NCBI GenBank assembly: GCA_041394705.1
Contig: JAWKHS010000018.1
Location: forward strand, 1 to 64,000
Reading direction: 5' to 3'
DNA length: 64,000 nt
From: Vicinamibacterales bacterium
Lineage (GTDB): Bacteria; Acidobacteriota; Vicinamibacteria; Vicinamibacterales; UBA2999
Below the pieces are notes generated by a model. The model saw nothing but the letters and a program-made list of their open reading frames with translations, was not told the origin of the DNA and ran no database searches. Made by a program: the position numbers and the translations under genes. This document shows, in pieces, positions 54,420 to 63,251 of this stretch; within the stretch, counting starts at the first letter, position 1; each line of letters opens with the position of its first letter.

Positions 54420-57400
54420 GCGTGGGCACCCGCTGGCGCGCGGCGCGTCTCGGGGCCGGCCTGGCCGCGGCGCTGGCCGCCGCGGGTCACGTGACGCTCG
54501 GCGCGCAACCCGCCGGGGCGCCGCTGGTCGGCGCGCAGGATCCGGCCTGGGCCCCCGACGGCCGCCGCCTCGCGGTCTCGGTCCTCGACACGATCTGGAC
54601 CCTCGCGCCGGATGGGAAGCGGGCCGCTCCGCTCCTGCGCGACGCCGTGACCGGCGTGGAGCGGGAGCCCGCGTGGTCGCCCGACGGCACCAGGGTCGCC
54701 TTCGCGGCCGATCGCGGCCAGGGCTACGACATCTTCGTCGCCACGGTGAGCACGGGCGCCGTGACGCCCGCCACCGGCCAGCCCGGTGACGAGCGCTGGC
54801 CGTCGTGGACACCGGACGGCCGGCTGGTGTTCGCGGCCCGCGCGCCGCGCGGCGATCGTACCGGCGCCGATCCCGGCGCCCAGTGGGACCTCTTCGTGAC
54901 GCGGCCCGTCGAGGGATCCACGGCGTGGCAGGCGCCCACGGCGCTCACGAGCACCACCGACAACGAGACCTATCCCCGCGTGTCCCCCGACGGGCGGCTG
55001 CTGGCGTTCGTCTCCGAGCGCGCCGCCGAGGACGACGTGGACATCTGGGTCGTCCCGATGCCGGCGGCCGACGCGCCGTTCACGGCGCTGGGCGCCCGGC
55101 CGCAGGCCACGCGGCCCGAGACGGCGCCCGCCCCGCCGCGGCCCACGCGCGTGCTCCGGGCGAACGGGGCCGAGAGCCACCTCGCCTGGGCGCCGGACAG
55201 CCTGCGCCTGGCCTTCAACGGCGTCCGCGGAGGCGTCGGCTCGGTGTGGGTGGCGACCGTGGAGCTGCCGCAGACCGAGGGCGACACCCCGCCGCGCGCG
55301 CGGCCGAAGCCGCCGGCGCCGCCCGTGCTCGTCTCGCGCAGGGCAGGCGCACCGGCCTGGTCGCCGGACGGGGCGACCCTCCTCGTCGCGGGCCTGCCCG
55401 CGCCCGAGCCCGTCTACAACGGCAACCCGCTGCGCGACGATCGCGACCCGCCGGCCCTGTTCGACACCGGCGCCGCGTTCCGCCTGTGGCGGGTGCCCGC
55501 GCCGGCGCCCGTGGACGTCGCGGGCGGCGAGATGGCGCTGGCCATCGCCCAGCCGCGGGCCTGGCTCGCGACGTTCGATCGCACCTGGGACACGCTGCGG
55601 CGCCTCTACTACGCCAGCGGCCCGTCCGCCGAGACGTGGGTGGCGCTGCGCGACAAGTACCGGCCGCAGGCGGAGCGGGCGGCCTCGGCCGCGGCGCTCG
55701 AGGCCGTCGTGGACGAGCTCGTCGCCGAGCAGCCCCTGATCAAACCCGTCGTGACGTCGCGCGGCGCCGTCGTCGTCTCCGGCCATCCGCTGGCGTCCGA
55801 GGCCGGACGTCGCGCGTTCGAGCAGGGCGGCAACATCGTGGACGCCATGATCGCGGTGTCGTTCGCCCTCGGCGTGGTGGAGCCGGAGGCGTCGGGCCTC
55901 GGCGGCGACGGAAGCGCCGTCCTCTACCTGACGGGCATGAAGACGCCCACGGTCGTCGAGTACAAGGACATGACGCCCGGGCACGCGACGCTCGACAACC
56001 CGGCCATCATGCGCGACGGTCGCCTGGTGGCCGACGGCCCGGCCGCCGCGAACATCCCGGGCGTGGTGGCGGGTCTCGACTACCTCTACTCGCACTACGG
56101 CAGCGGCAAGGTGAGCTGGGCGTCGCTCATCGAGCCCGCCATCACGCTGGCCGAGGACGGCTTCGTCCTCGACGAGGGCCTGCCGACGAGCATCGCCGAG
56201 GGCCGGCGGTTCCTGGAGAAGTACCCGGCGGCGTCGGCCATCTTCCTTCCCGGCGGCCAGGTGCCGAAACCCGGCGACCGCTTCGTGAACAAGGACTACG
56301 CCGCCACCCTGCGCGCCATCGCGAAGGACGGCGCCGAGACGTTCTACCGCGGCGCCATCGCGCGGCGGATCGCCGCCGACATGGCCGAGAACGGCGGCAT
56401 CATCACCTACGCCGACCTGGCGCAGTACCGGGCCATGGAGCGGACGCCGGTCGAGGGCCACTACCGCGGCCACGCGCTCTTCGCGGGCGGGCCGCCCGTG
56501 TCCACCGGGATCCAGATGTTCGAGTCGTTGCAGGTCCTGGATCGCTACACGCCGCGGCCGGGCGCCCGGACGAGCACCGACGCCGACTACTGGCACCACG
56601 TGATCGAGGCCTGGAAGGTCCGCGATCCCCTCCGGCGCGTCGCCGACCCGGAACGGTGGCCCGTGGACTTCGCCGAGCACCTCCGGCCGGATCACGCCGC
56701 GCGCCTCTTCGACACGATCGACCCGCGCAGGGCGTCGGTCTACCAGCGCCAGGGCCCCGACGACGGCCCCTTCACGCCGCCGCCGACGCGGATCGGCCGC
56801 GGCACGACGGCCTTCGCGGTCGGCGACGCCGAGGGCAACCTCATCGCCGTCACGCAGACGCTCAGCACGTGGGGCGGCACCTTCTACGTCTCGAAGGGCC
56901 TGGGTTTCCTCTACAACAACCACCTGCGCAGCACGCGCACCACGGCCGGCGCCTACGGCAGCCTCCTGCCGCTCATGCGGTCGAGCACGGGCACCGTGCC
57001 CACGCTGGTCTTCCGCGAGACTCCCGGCGGACTCGTGCCGCGCCTCGCCGTCGGCTGCGCCGGCAACGCCTGGATTCCGCTCACGGTCTACAACGTGATC
57101 ACGAGCGTCATCGACGGCGGGCTCGGCGCGCAGCAGGCCATCGAGGCCCCGCGCTTCCTGCCCGGCCGCGATCCGCGGGATCCGCTGGAGCAGGCGGCCC
57201 GTATCGAGATCGAGGATCGCTTCCCGGCGCCGATCGTCGCGGACCTCGAGGCGCGCGGCCACCGCTTCCAGAAGATCGGAAGGAAGGGCGAGGTGCGCTA
57301 CGGCTACGCCTCGGCGGTGCTCGTGGACACCGCGGCCGGCACGGCCGAGGGCGGCGCCGAACCGCGCCGCGCCCACGCCGCCGTGGCGGCGGCCCCGCAC

Positions 57401-57421
57401 ACCGCGACGGCCCGGCGGTAG
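54416..57421 (+). CDS. TolB-like beta-propeller fused to gamma-glutamyltransferase
   Basis: This protein of about 1000 residues starts at a GTG overlapping the transketolase stop; a GTG at 54422 is an alternative. After a hydrophobic export signal (GAGLAAALAAAGHV) come PD40/TolB propeller repeats (DPAWAPDGRRLAV, EPAWSPDGTRVAF, YPRVSPDGRLLAF). Gamma-glutamyltransferase begins near residue 445 (GHPLASEAGRRAFEQGGN) and includes the likely autoprocessing Thr797 in GRGTTAFAV. It should act in the periplasm on glutathione or gamma-glutamyl peptides. The residue before the Thr pair is Gly rather than the common His. Confidence 0.83.
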   Translation: MSVGTRWRAARLGAGLAAALAAAGHVTLGAQPAGAPLVGAQDPAWAPDGRRLAVSVLDTIWTLAPDGKRAAPLLRDAVTGVEREPAWSPDGTRVAFAADRGQGYDIFVATVSTGAVTPATGQPGDERWPSWTPDGRLVFAARAPRGDRTGADPGAQWDLFVTRPVEGSTAWQAPTALTSTTDNETYPRVSPDGRLLAFVSERAAEDDVDIWVVPMPAADAPFTALGARPQATRPETAPAPPRPTRVLRANGAESHLAWAPDSLRLAFNGVRGGVGSVWVATVELPQTEGDTPPRARPKPPAPPVLVSRRAGAPAWSPDGATLLVAGLPAPEPVYNGNPLRDDRDPPALFDTGAAFRLWRVPAPAPVDVAGGEMALAIAQPRAWLATFDRTWDTLRRLYYASGPSAETWVALRDKYRPQAERAASAAALEAVVDELVAEQPLIKPVVTSRGAVVVSGHPLASEAGRRAFEQGGNIVDAMIAVSFALGVVEPEASGLGGDGSAVLYLTGMKTPTVVEYKDMTPGHATLDNPAIMRDGRLVADGPAAANIPGVVAGLDYLYSHYGSGKVSWASLIEPAITLAEDGFVLDEGLPTSIAEGRRFLEKYPAASAIFLPGGQVPKPGDRFVNKDYAATLRAIAKDGAETFYRGAIARRIAADMAENGGIITYADLAQYRAMERTPVEGHYRGHALFAGGPPVSTGIQMFESLQVLDRYTPRPGARTSTDADYWHHVIEAWKVRDPLRRVADPERWPVDFAEHLRPDHAARLFDTIDPRRASVYQRQGPDDGPFTPPPTRIGRGTTAFAVGDAEGNLIAVTQTLSTWGGTFYVSKGLGFLYNNHLRSTRTTAGAYGSLLPLMRSSTGTVPTLVFRETPGGLVPRLAVGCAGNAWIPLTVYNVITSVIDGGLGAQQAIEAPRFLPGRDPRDPLEQAARIEIEDRFPAPIVADLEARGHRFQKIGRKGEVRYGYASAVLVDTAAGTAEGGAEPRRAHAAVAAAPHTATARR

Positions 57422-57436
57422 GGCCGGCACCGGCGC

Positions 57437-57442
57437 GATAAT
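57437..57442 (+). promoter_or_regulatory. -10-like hexamer GATAAT
   Basis: GATAAT lies 39 bases before the ATG at 57482. Confidence 0.35.
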
Positions 57443-57481
57443 GAGGGGCTTGATCTCCCGCCCCGGGCCCGTCCACCGCTG

Positions 57482-58783
57482 ATGCCGGACTCCGCCGTCC
57501 CCGACGCCGCGTCGCTGGTCGAGGTGCGCTTCCGCGTGCCCGCCATGGACTGCGCCGACGAGACCGCGCTCGTCCGCGCGGCGGTCGAGACGGATCCGGG
57601 CGTCGTGCGCGTGGCGTTCGACCTGGTGCACGCGCGCGTCGATCTCACGATCGATCCGGCGGCCACGACGCCGGCCCGCCTGCGACAGGCCATCGCCAGC
57701 ACGGGCCTGGCGGTGGAGGACGACGTGCCCGTCCCGCCGGCGGCGGCCGGGCGCGCCTGGCCGCGTGACGTCGTCGCCGCCGGAGCGCTCTTCGCGCTGG
57801 GCTGGATCGCCGACGGCCTCGCCGCCGACACGTGGCGCGAGGCGCTCCTCGGCCACCGCGACGGCGGATCGATTGTCGGCGGCCACAGCCCCTGGGCCGT
57901 CGCCGCCTACGGGGCCGCCGTCATCGTGGGACTGTGGCGCCTGTGGCCGCGGGCGCTCGCCGCCCTCAGCCGGGGCCGCCTCGACATGCACGTCCTCGTG
58001 TGCCTGTCGGCGGCGGGCGCGGCCGCCATCGGGCAGTGGGCCGAGGGCGCGGCGGTGGCCGTGCTGTTCGCGGTGGCGCACCGGCTGGAGGCCTGGAGCC
58101 TCGAACGGGCGCGCGAGGCGCTGGCGACGGTGGCGCGTCGCGGCGTGGCCTCGGCCGATCGCAGCCAGGAGACGGCGCCCGTCGAACGGTGGATCGAGCG
58201 CTTCGCCGCCATCTACACGCCGGCGGTGACGCTGGCGGCGCTGGTCGTCGCGCTCGGTCCCCCGCTCGTCGACGGGCTCTGGGCCCAGTGGTTCTACCGG
58301 GCGCTCGTGTTCCTGGTGATGGCGTGCCCGTGCGCGCTCGTCATCTCCACGCCCGTCACGGTCGTGGCGGCCGTGACCGCGCTGGCCACCGAGGGCGTCG
58401 TGGTGAAGGGCGGCGCGCCGCTGGAGCGGGCCGCGGCCACCTCGCACCACACGCGCGAGGCGTTCGCGACCGTGGGCGTGCGCGTGGTGTCCAGCCCCGC
58501 GTCCGACGACCTGCTCGCGTCCGCCGACGTCGTGGTCGCCGGCCCGGCCGGCGAGCCGCGCGCGCTCGCGCTCCTCGGCCGCCAGGCCGCGCAGGCGGTG
58601 CGCGTCATCCGGCAGAACGTGGCGATTTCGCTCGGCACCAAGCTGGCGTTCCTGGTGTCGGCCGTGCTCGGGTCTGCCCCGCTCTGGCTGGCCGTGATGG
58701 CCGACACGGGCGCCACCGTCGCCGTCACGCTCAACGGCCTGCGCCTGCTGCGCCTCGCCGCCCCGCCGCGCGACCCCGCGTGA
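57482..58783 (+). CDS. P-type metal ATPase remnant lacking actuator, phosphorylation and nucleotide domains
   Basis: This 433-residue protein looks like a Zn/Cd-exporting P1B ATPase with its cytosolic domains removed. It keeps an HMA domain with MDCADE (Cys24), the first helices, ACPCALVIS with Cys282 and Cys284 of the membrane metal site, STPVTVVAAV, GVVVKGGAPLERAAA, and the final helices (NVAISLGTKLAFLVSAVLG, TLNGLRLLRL). Where the actuator should be (no TGES) and where DKTGTLT and the GDGINDA hinge should be, the sequence jumps. The frame remains open throughout, so it is not simply decayed. It cannot pump metal by the usual mechanism and may bind or sense metal. Confidence 0.8.
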   Translation: MPDSAVPDAASLVEVRFRVPAMDCADETALVRAAVETDPGVVRVAFDLVHARVDLTIDPAATTPARLRQAIASTGLAVEDDVPVPPAAAGRAWPRDVVAAGALFALGWIADGLAADTWREALLGHRDGGSIVGGHSPWAVAAYGAAVIVGLWRLWPRALAALSRGRLDMHVLVCLSAAGAAAIGQWAEGAAVAVLFAVAHRLEAWSLERAREALATVARRGVASADRSQETAPVERWIERFAAIYTPAVTLAALVVALGPPLVDGLWAQWFYRALVFLVMACPCALVISTPVTVVAAVTALATEGVVVKGGAPLERAAATSHHTREAFATVGVRVVSSPASDDLLASADVVVAGPAGEPRALALLGRQAAQAVRVIRQNVAISLGTKLAFLVSAVLGSAPLWLAVMADTGATVAVTLNGLRLLRLAAPPRDPA

Positions 58784-58815
58784 CATCCGGCGACAGCCGC
58801 CGCCCCCGCCGTCGC

Positions 58816-58821
58816 TACACT
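58816..58821 (+). promoter_or_regulatory. -10-like hexamer TACACT
   Basis: TACACT lies twelve bases before the ATG at 58834. Confidence 0.45.
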
Positions 58822-58833
58822 GCCGCCCTCGCC

Positions 58834-61143
58834 ATGCGCGTGCCGCTGCTCGTCTCGTCGCTCACCGTCGCGCTCGGCCTCGCCGCCGGGCGCGCCGCCG
58901 CGCAGACGCCGGCGCCGGCCTCGCGGCCGGCCGGCGCGCGAGCCCTCGCCGACGATGGTCCGCCGGCCCCGGAGCTGCCGAACACCGTGTCCCGCGACGG
59001 CTCCGACCGCGTCACCGTGCGGGCCGTGCGCCTGGACGCGCCGCTGGTGGTCGACGGCCGGCTCGACGACGCGATCTACGGCCGCGTCCTGCCCATGGAC
59101 GGCTTCATCCAGCAGGAGCCGCGCGAGGGCGATGCCGCCACCGAGCAGACGCAGGTGTGGGTGTTCTTCGACGCCTCCACCCTGTATGTGAGCGCCCGCT
59201 GCCTGGACAGCCACCCGGAGCGCGAGATCGTCAACGAGCGGCGCCGCGACCACGTGAACATCTACCTGAACGAGAACTTCATCGTCGCCATCGACACCTA
59301 CCACGACCGGCGCAACTCGTTCCTGTTCCAGACCAACCCGCTCGGTGCGCTGCGCGACGGGTACATCACCGACGAACGCGTCCACAACCCCGACTGGAGC
59401 ACGGTGTGGAACGTCAGGTCCCGGCGCGACGACCGCGGCTGGACGCTCGAGATGGCCATCCCGTTCAAGTCGCTGCGCTACCAGGGGAGCGGACCGCAGG
59501 TGTGGGGCATCAACTTCCTGCGCGTGGTCCGGTGGAAGAACGAGCTCTCGCACCTCACGCGGGTGCCGGCGGCCTGGGGCGCGCGCGGCATCTACAAGGC
59601 GTCCTCCTACGCCACGCTCGTCGGCGTCGAGCCGGGCGCCATCGCCCGGAACCTCGAGATCAAGCCGTATGCGACCGGGTCGGTCCGCACCGACAACGTC
59701 GGGACGCCGCGGCGCAGGAACGAGCCCGGCGGCGACCTGGGCGCGGACGTGAAGCTGGGCCTCACGAAGAGCCTGACCGGCGACTTCACCTACAACACGG
59801 ACTTCGCGCAGGTGGAGGACGACGAGCAGCAGGTGAACCTGACGCGCTTCAGCGTCTTCTTCCCCGAGAAGCGCGAGTTCTTCCTGGAAGGGCAGGGCAT
59901 CTTCCAGTTCGGCGGCGTCTCCACGCGCGTGACGCCCGGGGCGCTCACGGGCGGCAACCAGGGGCCCGGCGACACGCCGGTGGTGTTCTTCAGCCGCCGG
60001 ATCGGGCTGAACGGCAGCCGGACCGTGCCCATCCTGGCCGGCGGGCGGGTGACGGGGCGCGCCGGGAAGTACTCGATCGGCGCCATCGACATCCAGACGG
60101 GTGAGTCGGAGGACGCCGCCAGCGCGTCCACGAACTTCTCGGTGCTCCGCGTGCGTCGCGACGTGTTGAAGCGCGGCAGCATCGGGATCCTGGCCACGAA
60201 CCGCGACGTCCGCTCGAGCCAGGGCGGTTCGAACCAGGTCGTGGGCATGGACCTGGGGCTCGCCTTCCGCAACTCCTGGACGATGGACGGCGCCTACGTG
60301 CGGAGCGACTCGTCGCGCGGGGGCCACGGCGAGAGCTACTGGACGCGCGCCGACTTCGCCGTCGATCGCTACCAGGTGCAGTACGAGCACCTCTACGTCG
60401 GGCCGGGCTTCGACCCGGACGTGGGCTTCCTCAGGCGGCGGGACTTCCGCCGCAACTTCGGGCAGGTGCGCTTCAGCCCGCGCCTGGCGCACGGTCCACT
60501 GCGCCAGGTGCACGTGGAGTCGAGCCTGGACTACGTGACGAACCCGACGGGACGGCTCGAGACCCGCGTGCTCGAGCTGAGCACCCGCGGCGACTTCCGC
60601 CTGGGCGACACCTACGAGGTCAAGTACCTGCGCGACTACGAGTACCTGGCCCGGCCGTTCGACGTCGCCTCGGGCGTCCGGATTCCCGTGGGCGGCTACG
60701 CCTTCCAGGAGCTCCAGACGTCGTACTCGATCGGACCTCAGCGGCGGATCTCGGGGCGCGTCGGGTTCACGCGCGGCGAGTTCTTCGACGGCGACCGCAC
60801 CGAGACCAGCTACAGCGGGCGCGTCGAGGTGAACGCGTCGCTCATGCTCGAGCCCGCCGTCTCGCTCAACTGGGTGGACCTGCCCTACGGCTCGTTCAGG
60901 AACACCGTGGCGCGCACGCGCGCCACCTACACCTTGTCACCGCGCTCGTTCGTCGGCGCGCTGGTGCAGTACGCGTCGGCCTCGCACACGGTGTCGGCGA
61001 ACGTGCGCTTCCGGTGGGAATACCAGCCGGGGTCCGACCTCTTCGTCGTCTACACCGAGGGCCGCGACACCGACCCGCGCGGGCTGCCGGCGCTCCAGAA
61101 TCGCGGCGTCGTCGTGAAGTTCACGAGGCTCTTCAGGTTCTAG
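58834..61143 (+). CDS. DUF5916 protein with N-terminal family-9-like carbohydrate-binding domain
   Basis: This 769-residue protein has a signal peptide (MRVPLLVSSLTVALGLAAG) and a CBM9-like domain (LVVDGRLDDAIYGRV, WVFFDASTLYVSARC, WTLEMAIPFKSLRY). A long DUF5916 beta-barrel-like part follows (FTYNTDFAQVEDDEQQVNLTRF, FFPEKREFFLEGQG), ending in alternating strands and a terminal Phe (FTRLFRF), as in outer-membrane proteins. It probably sits in the outer membrane and binds a glycan or other ligand. The family is common in Acidobacteriota and Bacteroidota. Confidence 0.87.
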   Translation: MRVPLLVSSLTVALGLAAGRAAAQTPAPASRPAGARALADDGPPAPELPNTVSRDGSDRVTVRAVRLDAPLVVDGRLDDAIYGRVLPMDGFIQQEPREGDAATEQTQVWVFFDASTLYVSARCLDSHPEREIVNERRRDHVNIYLNENFIVAIDTYHDRRNSFLFQTNPLGALRDGYITDERVHNPDWSTVWNVRSRRDDRGWTLEMAIPFKSLRYQGSGPQVWGINFLRVVRWKNELSHLTRVPAAWGARGIYKASSYATLVGVEPGAIARNLEIKPYATGSVRTDNVGTPRRRNEPGGDLGADVKLGLTKSLTGDFTYNTDFAQVEDDEQQVNLTRFSVFFPEKREFFLEGQGIFQFGGVSTRVTPGALTGGNQGPGDTPVVFFSRRIGLNGSRTVPILAGGRVTGRAGKYSIGAIDIQTGESEDAASASTNFSVLRVRRDVLKRGSIGILATNRDVRSSQGGSNQVVGMDLGLAFRNSWTMDGAYVRSDSSRGGHGESYWTRADFAVDRYQVQYEHLYVGPGFDPDVGFLRRRDFRRNFGQVRFSPRLAHGPLRQVHVESSLDYVTNPTGRLETRVLELSTRGDFRLGDTYEVKYLRDYEYLARPFDVASGVRIPVGGYAFQELQTSYSIGPQRRISGRVGFTRGEFFDGDRTETSYSGRVEVNASLMLEPAVSLNWVDLPYGSFRNTVARTRATYTLSPRSFVGALVQYASASHTVSANVRFRWEYQPGSDLFVVYTEGRDTDPRGLPALQNRGVVVKFTRLFRF

Positions 61144-61181
61144 CGGCGAGCGGCTGGCGGCTGGATCCCGACGCGACCAGT

Positions 61182-61213
61182 GTCACGCCGTCACGCAGTC
61201 ACGCCGTCACGCG
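61182..61213. repeat. Four tandem copies of the octamer GTCACGCN
   Basis: Units at 61182, 61190, 61198 and 61206 read GTCACGCC, GTCACGCA, GTCACGCC and GTCACGCG. They lie between convergent genes, directly after the DUF5916 stop and before the CBS gene stop. Confidence 0.7.
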
Positions 61214-61214
61214 G

Positions 61215-61643
61215 CTACGAGACGATGTACTGCTCGAGCTGCTCGATGACGAAGCGCTGCTCGTCGAGCATGGCCTTCACGACGTCGCCGATGGAGACGA
61301 GGCCGACCAGGCCGCTGCCGCCGAGGACGGGGAGGTGGCGGACGTGGTGGTCGGTCATGATCGCCATGCAGTCCTCCATGGTGCACCGCGGCGTCACCGT
61401 GAGCACGTCGGGCGTCATCACGTCGGCCACCGTCAGCGTCGCCGACGACTTGCCGCGCAGCACGACCTTCCGCGCGTAGTCGCGCTCGGAGAACATCCCC
61501 GCCAGGCGGTCGCCGTCGACGACCACCAGGGCGCCGATGTCGTGCGCGGCCATCAGCGCCAGCGCGGCGTAGACTGAGGAGGTGGGGGCGACCGACAGGA
61601 CGGAACCGGACTTCGCGGCGAGCACCTGCTGGACGGTCTTCAT
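61215..61643 (-). CDS. Two-CBS-domain protein
   Basis: This 142-residue protein has two CBS motifs (SVYAALALMAAHDIGALVVV and TMEDCMAIMTDHHVRHLPVL), forming a Bateman module that binds adenine nucleotides. There is no catalytic domain. The ATG at 61643 is chosen because GGAGG (61649-61653) precedes it by five bases. A near-consensus sigma-70 promoter lies upstream, the best in the window. Confidence 0.9.
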   Translation of the reverse strand: MKTVQQVLAAKSGSVLSVAPTSSVYAALALMAAHDIGALVVVDGDRLAGMFSERDYARKVVLRGKSSATLTVADVMTPDVLTVTPRCTMEDCMAIMTDHHVRHLPVLGGSGLVGLVSIGDVVKAMLDEQRFVIEQLEQYIVS

Positions 61644-61681
61644 GCGGGCCTCCAGGTGACGGGGAGCGAACGGTACCGCGG

Positions 61682-61709
61682 ATGATAGACCGCCGGGCGA
61701 GCCTGTCAA
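61682..61709 (-). promoter_or_regulatory. Sigma-70-type promoter of the CBS gene
   Basis: On the minus strand TTGACA (61704-61709), a 16-base spacer and TATCAT (61682-61687) form a near-consensus promoter about 40 bases before the ATG. Confidence 0.7.
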
Positions 61710-61792
61710 GTCTGTAAGGTGGCCTGGCGGCGGACCGGGCCGCGGCGGCGGGCCTGGGAACGGCGGCCGGATCCGGGAGCGGCGTACGCACG

Positions 61793-61822
61793 ACGGGCGG
61801 CCCGGTGTCCCGGACCGCCCGT
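61793..61822. terminator. Hairpin with TGTC loop downstream of the Spy-like gene
   Basis: ACGGGCGGCCCGG (61793-61805), loop TGTC, CCGGACCGCCCGT (61810-61822) form a 13-bp stem with one G-T pair. It follows the stop of the minus-strand gene at 61849. The same stem length and loop occur at 32315-32344. Confidence 0.6.
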
Positions 61823-61848
61823 GGGATGCCGCTCGCGTGCCGCCCGTC

Positions 61849-62397
61849 CTAGCCGCGGGGCGGCCGCTGGCCGCGCTGGTCGCGGCGCTGCTGCATGCGC
61901 TTGCGCATCTCGCCCCGCCGCTGTCCGGCCTGCGCCTTGAGGTCGCGGGCCTTCTGCTGCTGCTCGGGCGTGAGCAGGGCCCAGACCTCCGAGTGGATCC
62001 GCGCCCGCAGCACCGCGCCCTCGGCCTCGACCGCCGCCAGGTCTGCCGCCCGCTGGCGCACCGTCGCCTCGTCGAACGCCTCGGCCGTCACCGCGTCGTC
62101 CAGGCCCTTGCGCGCCGGCCCCAGGGCCTGCGCGTGCGCCTCGAACTCGCCCTTGTGCGCGTCCATGAGCGTCTTGATCTGGTCGCGCTGGGCGTCGGTG
62201 AGGCCCAGCTGCCTCAGGCCCGGCAGCATCGGGCCCATCGGCCCGCCCGGCCCACCGGGACCCCGCATGCCCATGCCGGGACCGCGGCCCCGCTGGCCGC
62301 CCGGTCCCTGTTCGCGCGCGCCGAGTGCGCTGGTCGCGCCGACGACGAGCGCCAGGCCCGCCACCACTCCTGCTACCGTTTTCCACGTTGTCGTCAT
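61849..62397 (-). CDS. Spy/CpxP-like periplasmic protein
   Basis: This 182-residue protein has a signal peptide (TTTWKTVAGVVAGLALVVGA), a Gly/Pro/Met/Arg-rich stretch, and a helical domain with LGLTDAQRDQIKTLMDAHKG and WALLTPEQQQKARDL, matching the LTxxQ motifs of Spy/CpxP chaperones. The start at 62397 follows GGAGG. It is divergent from a response regulator and histidine kinase, a typical arrangement for envelope-stress or metal-response circuits in which it is probably both target and modulator. Confidence 0.85.
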   Translation of the reverse strand: MTTTWKTVAGVVAGLALVVGATSALGAREQGPGGQRGRGPGMGMRGPGGPGGPMGPMLPGLRQLGLTDAQRDQIKTLMDAHKGEFEAHAQALGPARKGLDDAVTAEAFDEATVRQRAADLAAVEAEGAVLRARIHSEVWALLTPEQQQKARDLKAQAGQRRGEMRKRMQQRRDQRGQRPPRG

Positions 62398-62515
62398 TGG
62401 CGTGTCCTCCGCCTCCTGTCTCCAGTAGACGGGCGCTTCGTGTCGCCCCGAGGGCGCCGCTGTGACAAAAGTATGGCACCGCGGCCCGCCCGGCTCCGCG
62501 GGTGCCCACGGCCCG

Positions 62516-62521
62516 TAAGAT
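62516..62521 (+). promoter_or_regulatory. -10-like hexamer TAAGAT
   Basis: TAAGAT lies 28 bases before the ATG at 62550, in the divergent region shared with the Spy-like gene. Confidence 0.35.
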
Positions 62522-62549
62522 CGGTCCAGCGGCGCCGCGCGCCCCACCC

Positions 62550-63251
62550 ATGGCCCACGTCCTCGTCGTCGAAGACGATCCGCACATCCGCGACCTGATC
62601 GCCCTGCACCTCGGCCTCGAGGGACTCGAGCACAGCGCCACCGGCGACGGCAAGGACGCCCTGGCGCGCCTGAACGCGATGCGTGTGGACCTAGTGGTGC
62701 TGGACCTGATGCTGCCCGGGGTGGACGGGCTCACGGTGTGCAGGGCCATGCGGCGCGGCGGACCGAACGCCGACACGCCCGTGCTGATGCTGACCGCCCG
62801 GGGCGAGGAGTCCGACAAGGTGCTGGGCCTGGAGAGCGGCGCCGACGACTACCTGGCCAAGCCCTTCGGCGTGCGCGAGTTCGTGGCCCGCGTGCGGGCC
62901 CTGCTGCGACGCCCGCGGGCGGCCGCGGCCGGGGCAGGCGCCGCCCACGACACGGTCACCGCGCACGGCGTGGAGATCGACGTCCCCCGCCGCCGGGTGA
63001 CGGTGCGTGGCCGGGCGGTGGAGCTCACGGCGCAGGAGTTCCGGCTGCTCCACCTCCTGGCCACCCATCCGGGCATCGTCTTCAGCCGCGAGGCCCTCCT
63101 GTCGCGCGTGTGGCCCGACCAGACCTACGTGACGCCCCGCAGCGTGGACACGCTCGTGAAGCGCCTCCGCAAGCGCATCGAGGTCGACACCGAGACGCCG
63201 GCCCTCGTCCTCACGGTGTGGGGCGCCGGCTACAAGTTCGCCGATGTCTGA
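62550..63251 (+). CDS. OmpR/PhoB-family response regulator
   Basis: This 233-residue regulator has a receiver domain with acidic pocket VEDD, phosphoacceptor Asp in VVLDLMLPG, the Thr of MLTARGEES and Lys in LAKPFG. A winged-helix DNA-binding domain follows (VELTAQEFRLLHLL, SVDTLVKRLRKRIE, VWGAGYKF). The start at 62550 gives the standard MAHVLVVEDD. It overlaps the kinase gene by eight bases. It likely controls the divergent Spy-like gene. Confidence 0.92.
   Translation: MAHVLVVEDDPHIRDLIALHLGLEGLEHSATGDGKDALARLNAMRVDLVVLDLMLPGVDGLTVCRAMRRGGPNADTPVLMLTARGEESDKVLGLESGADDYLAKPFGVREFVARVRALLRRPRAAAAGAGAAHDTVTAHGVEIDVPRRRVTVRGRAVELTAQEFRLLHLLATHPGIVFSREALLSRVWPDQTYVTPRSVDTLVKRLRKRIEVDTETPALVLTVWGAGYKFADV

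Noticed and set aside
54371..58786. Minus-strand open frame of 1471 codons
   Set aside because: It spans several well-supported plus-strand genes and has the Arg/His/Gly-rich composition of a GC-rich shadow frame.
61182..61213. Possible CRISPR-like array
   Set aside because: The units are 8 bases with no spacers, so it is a simple tandem repeat. No CRISPR array or cas gene is visible in the window.
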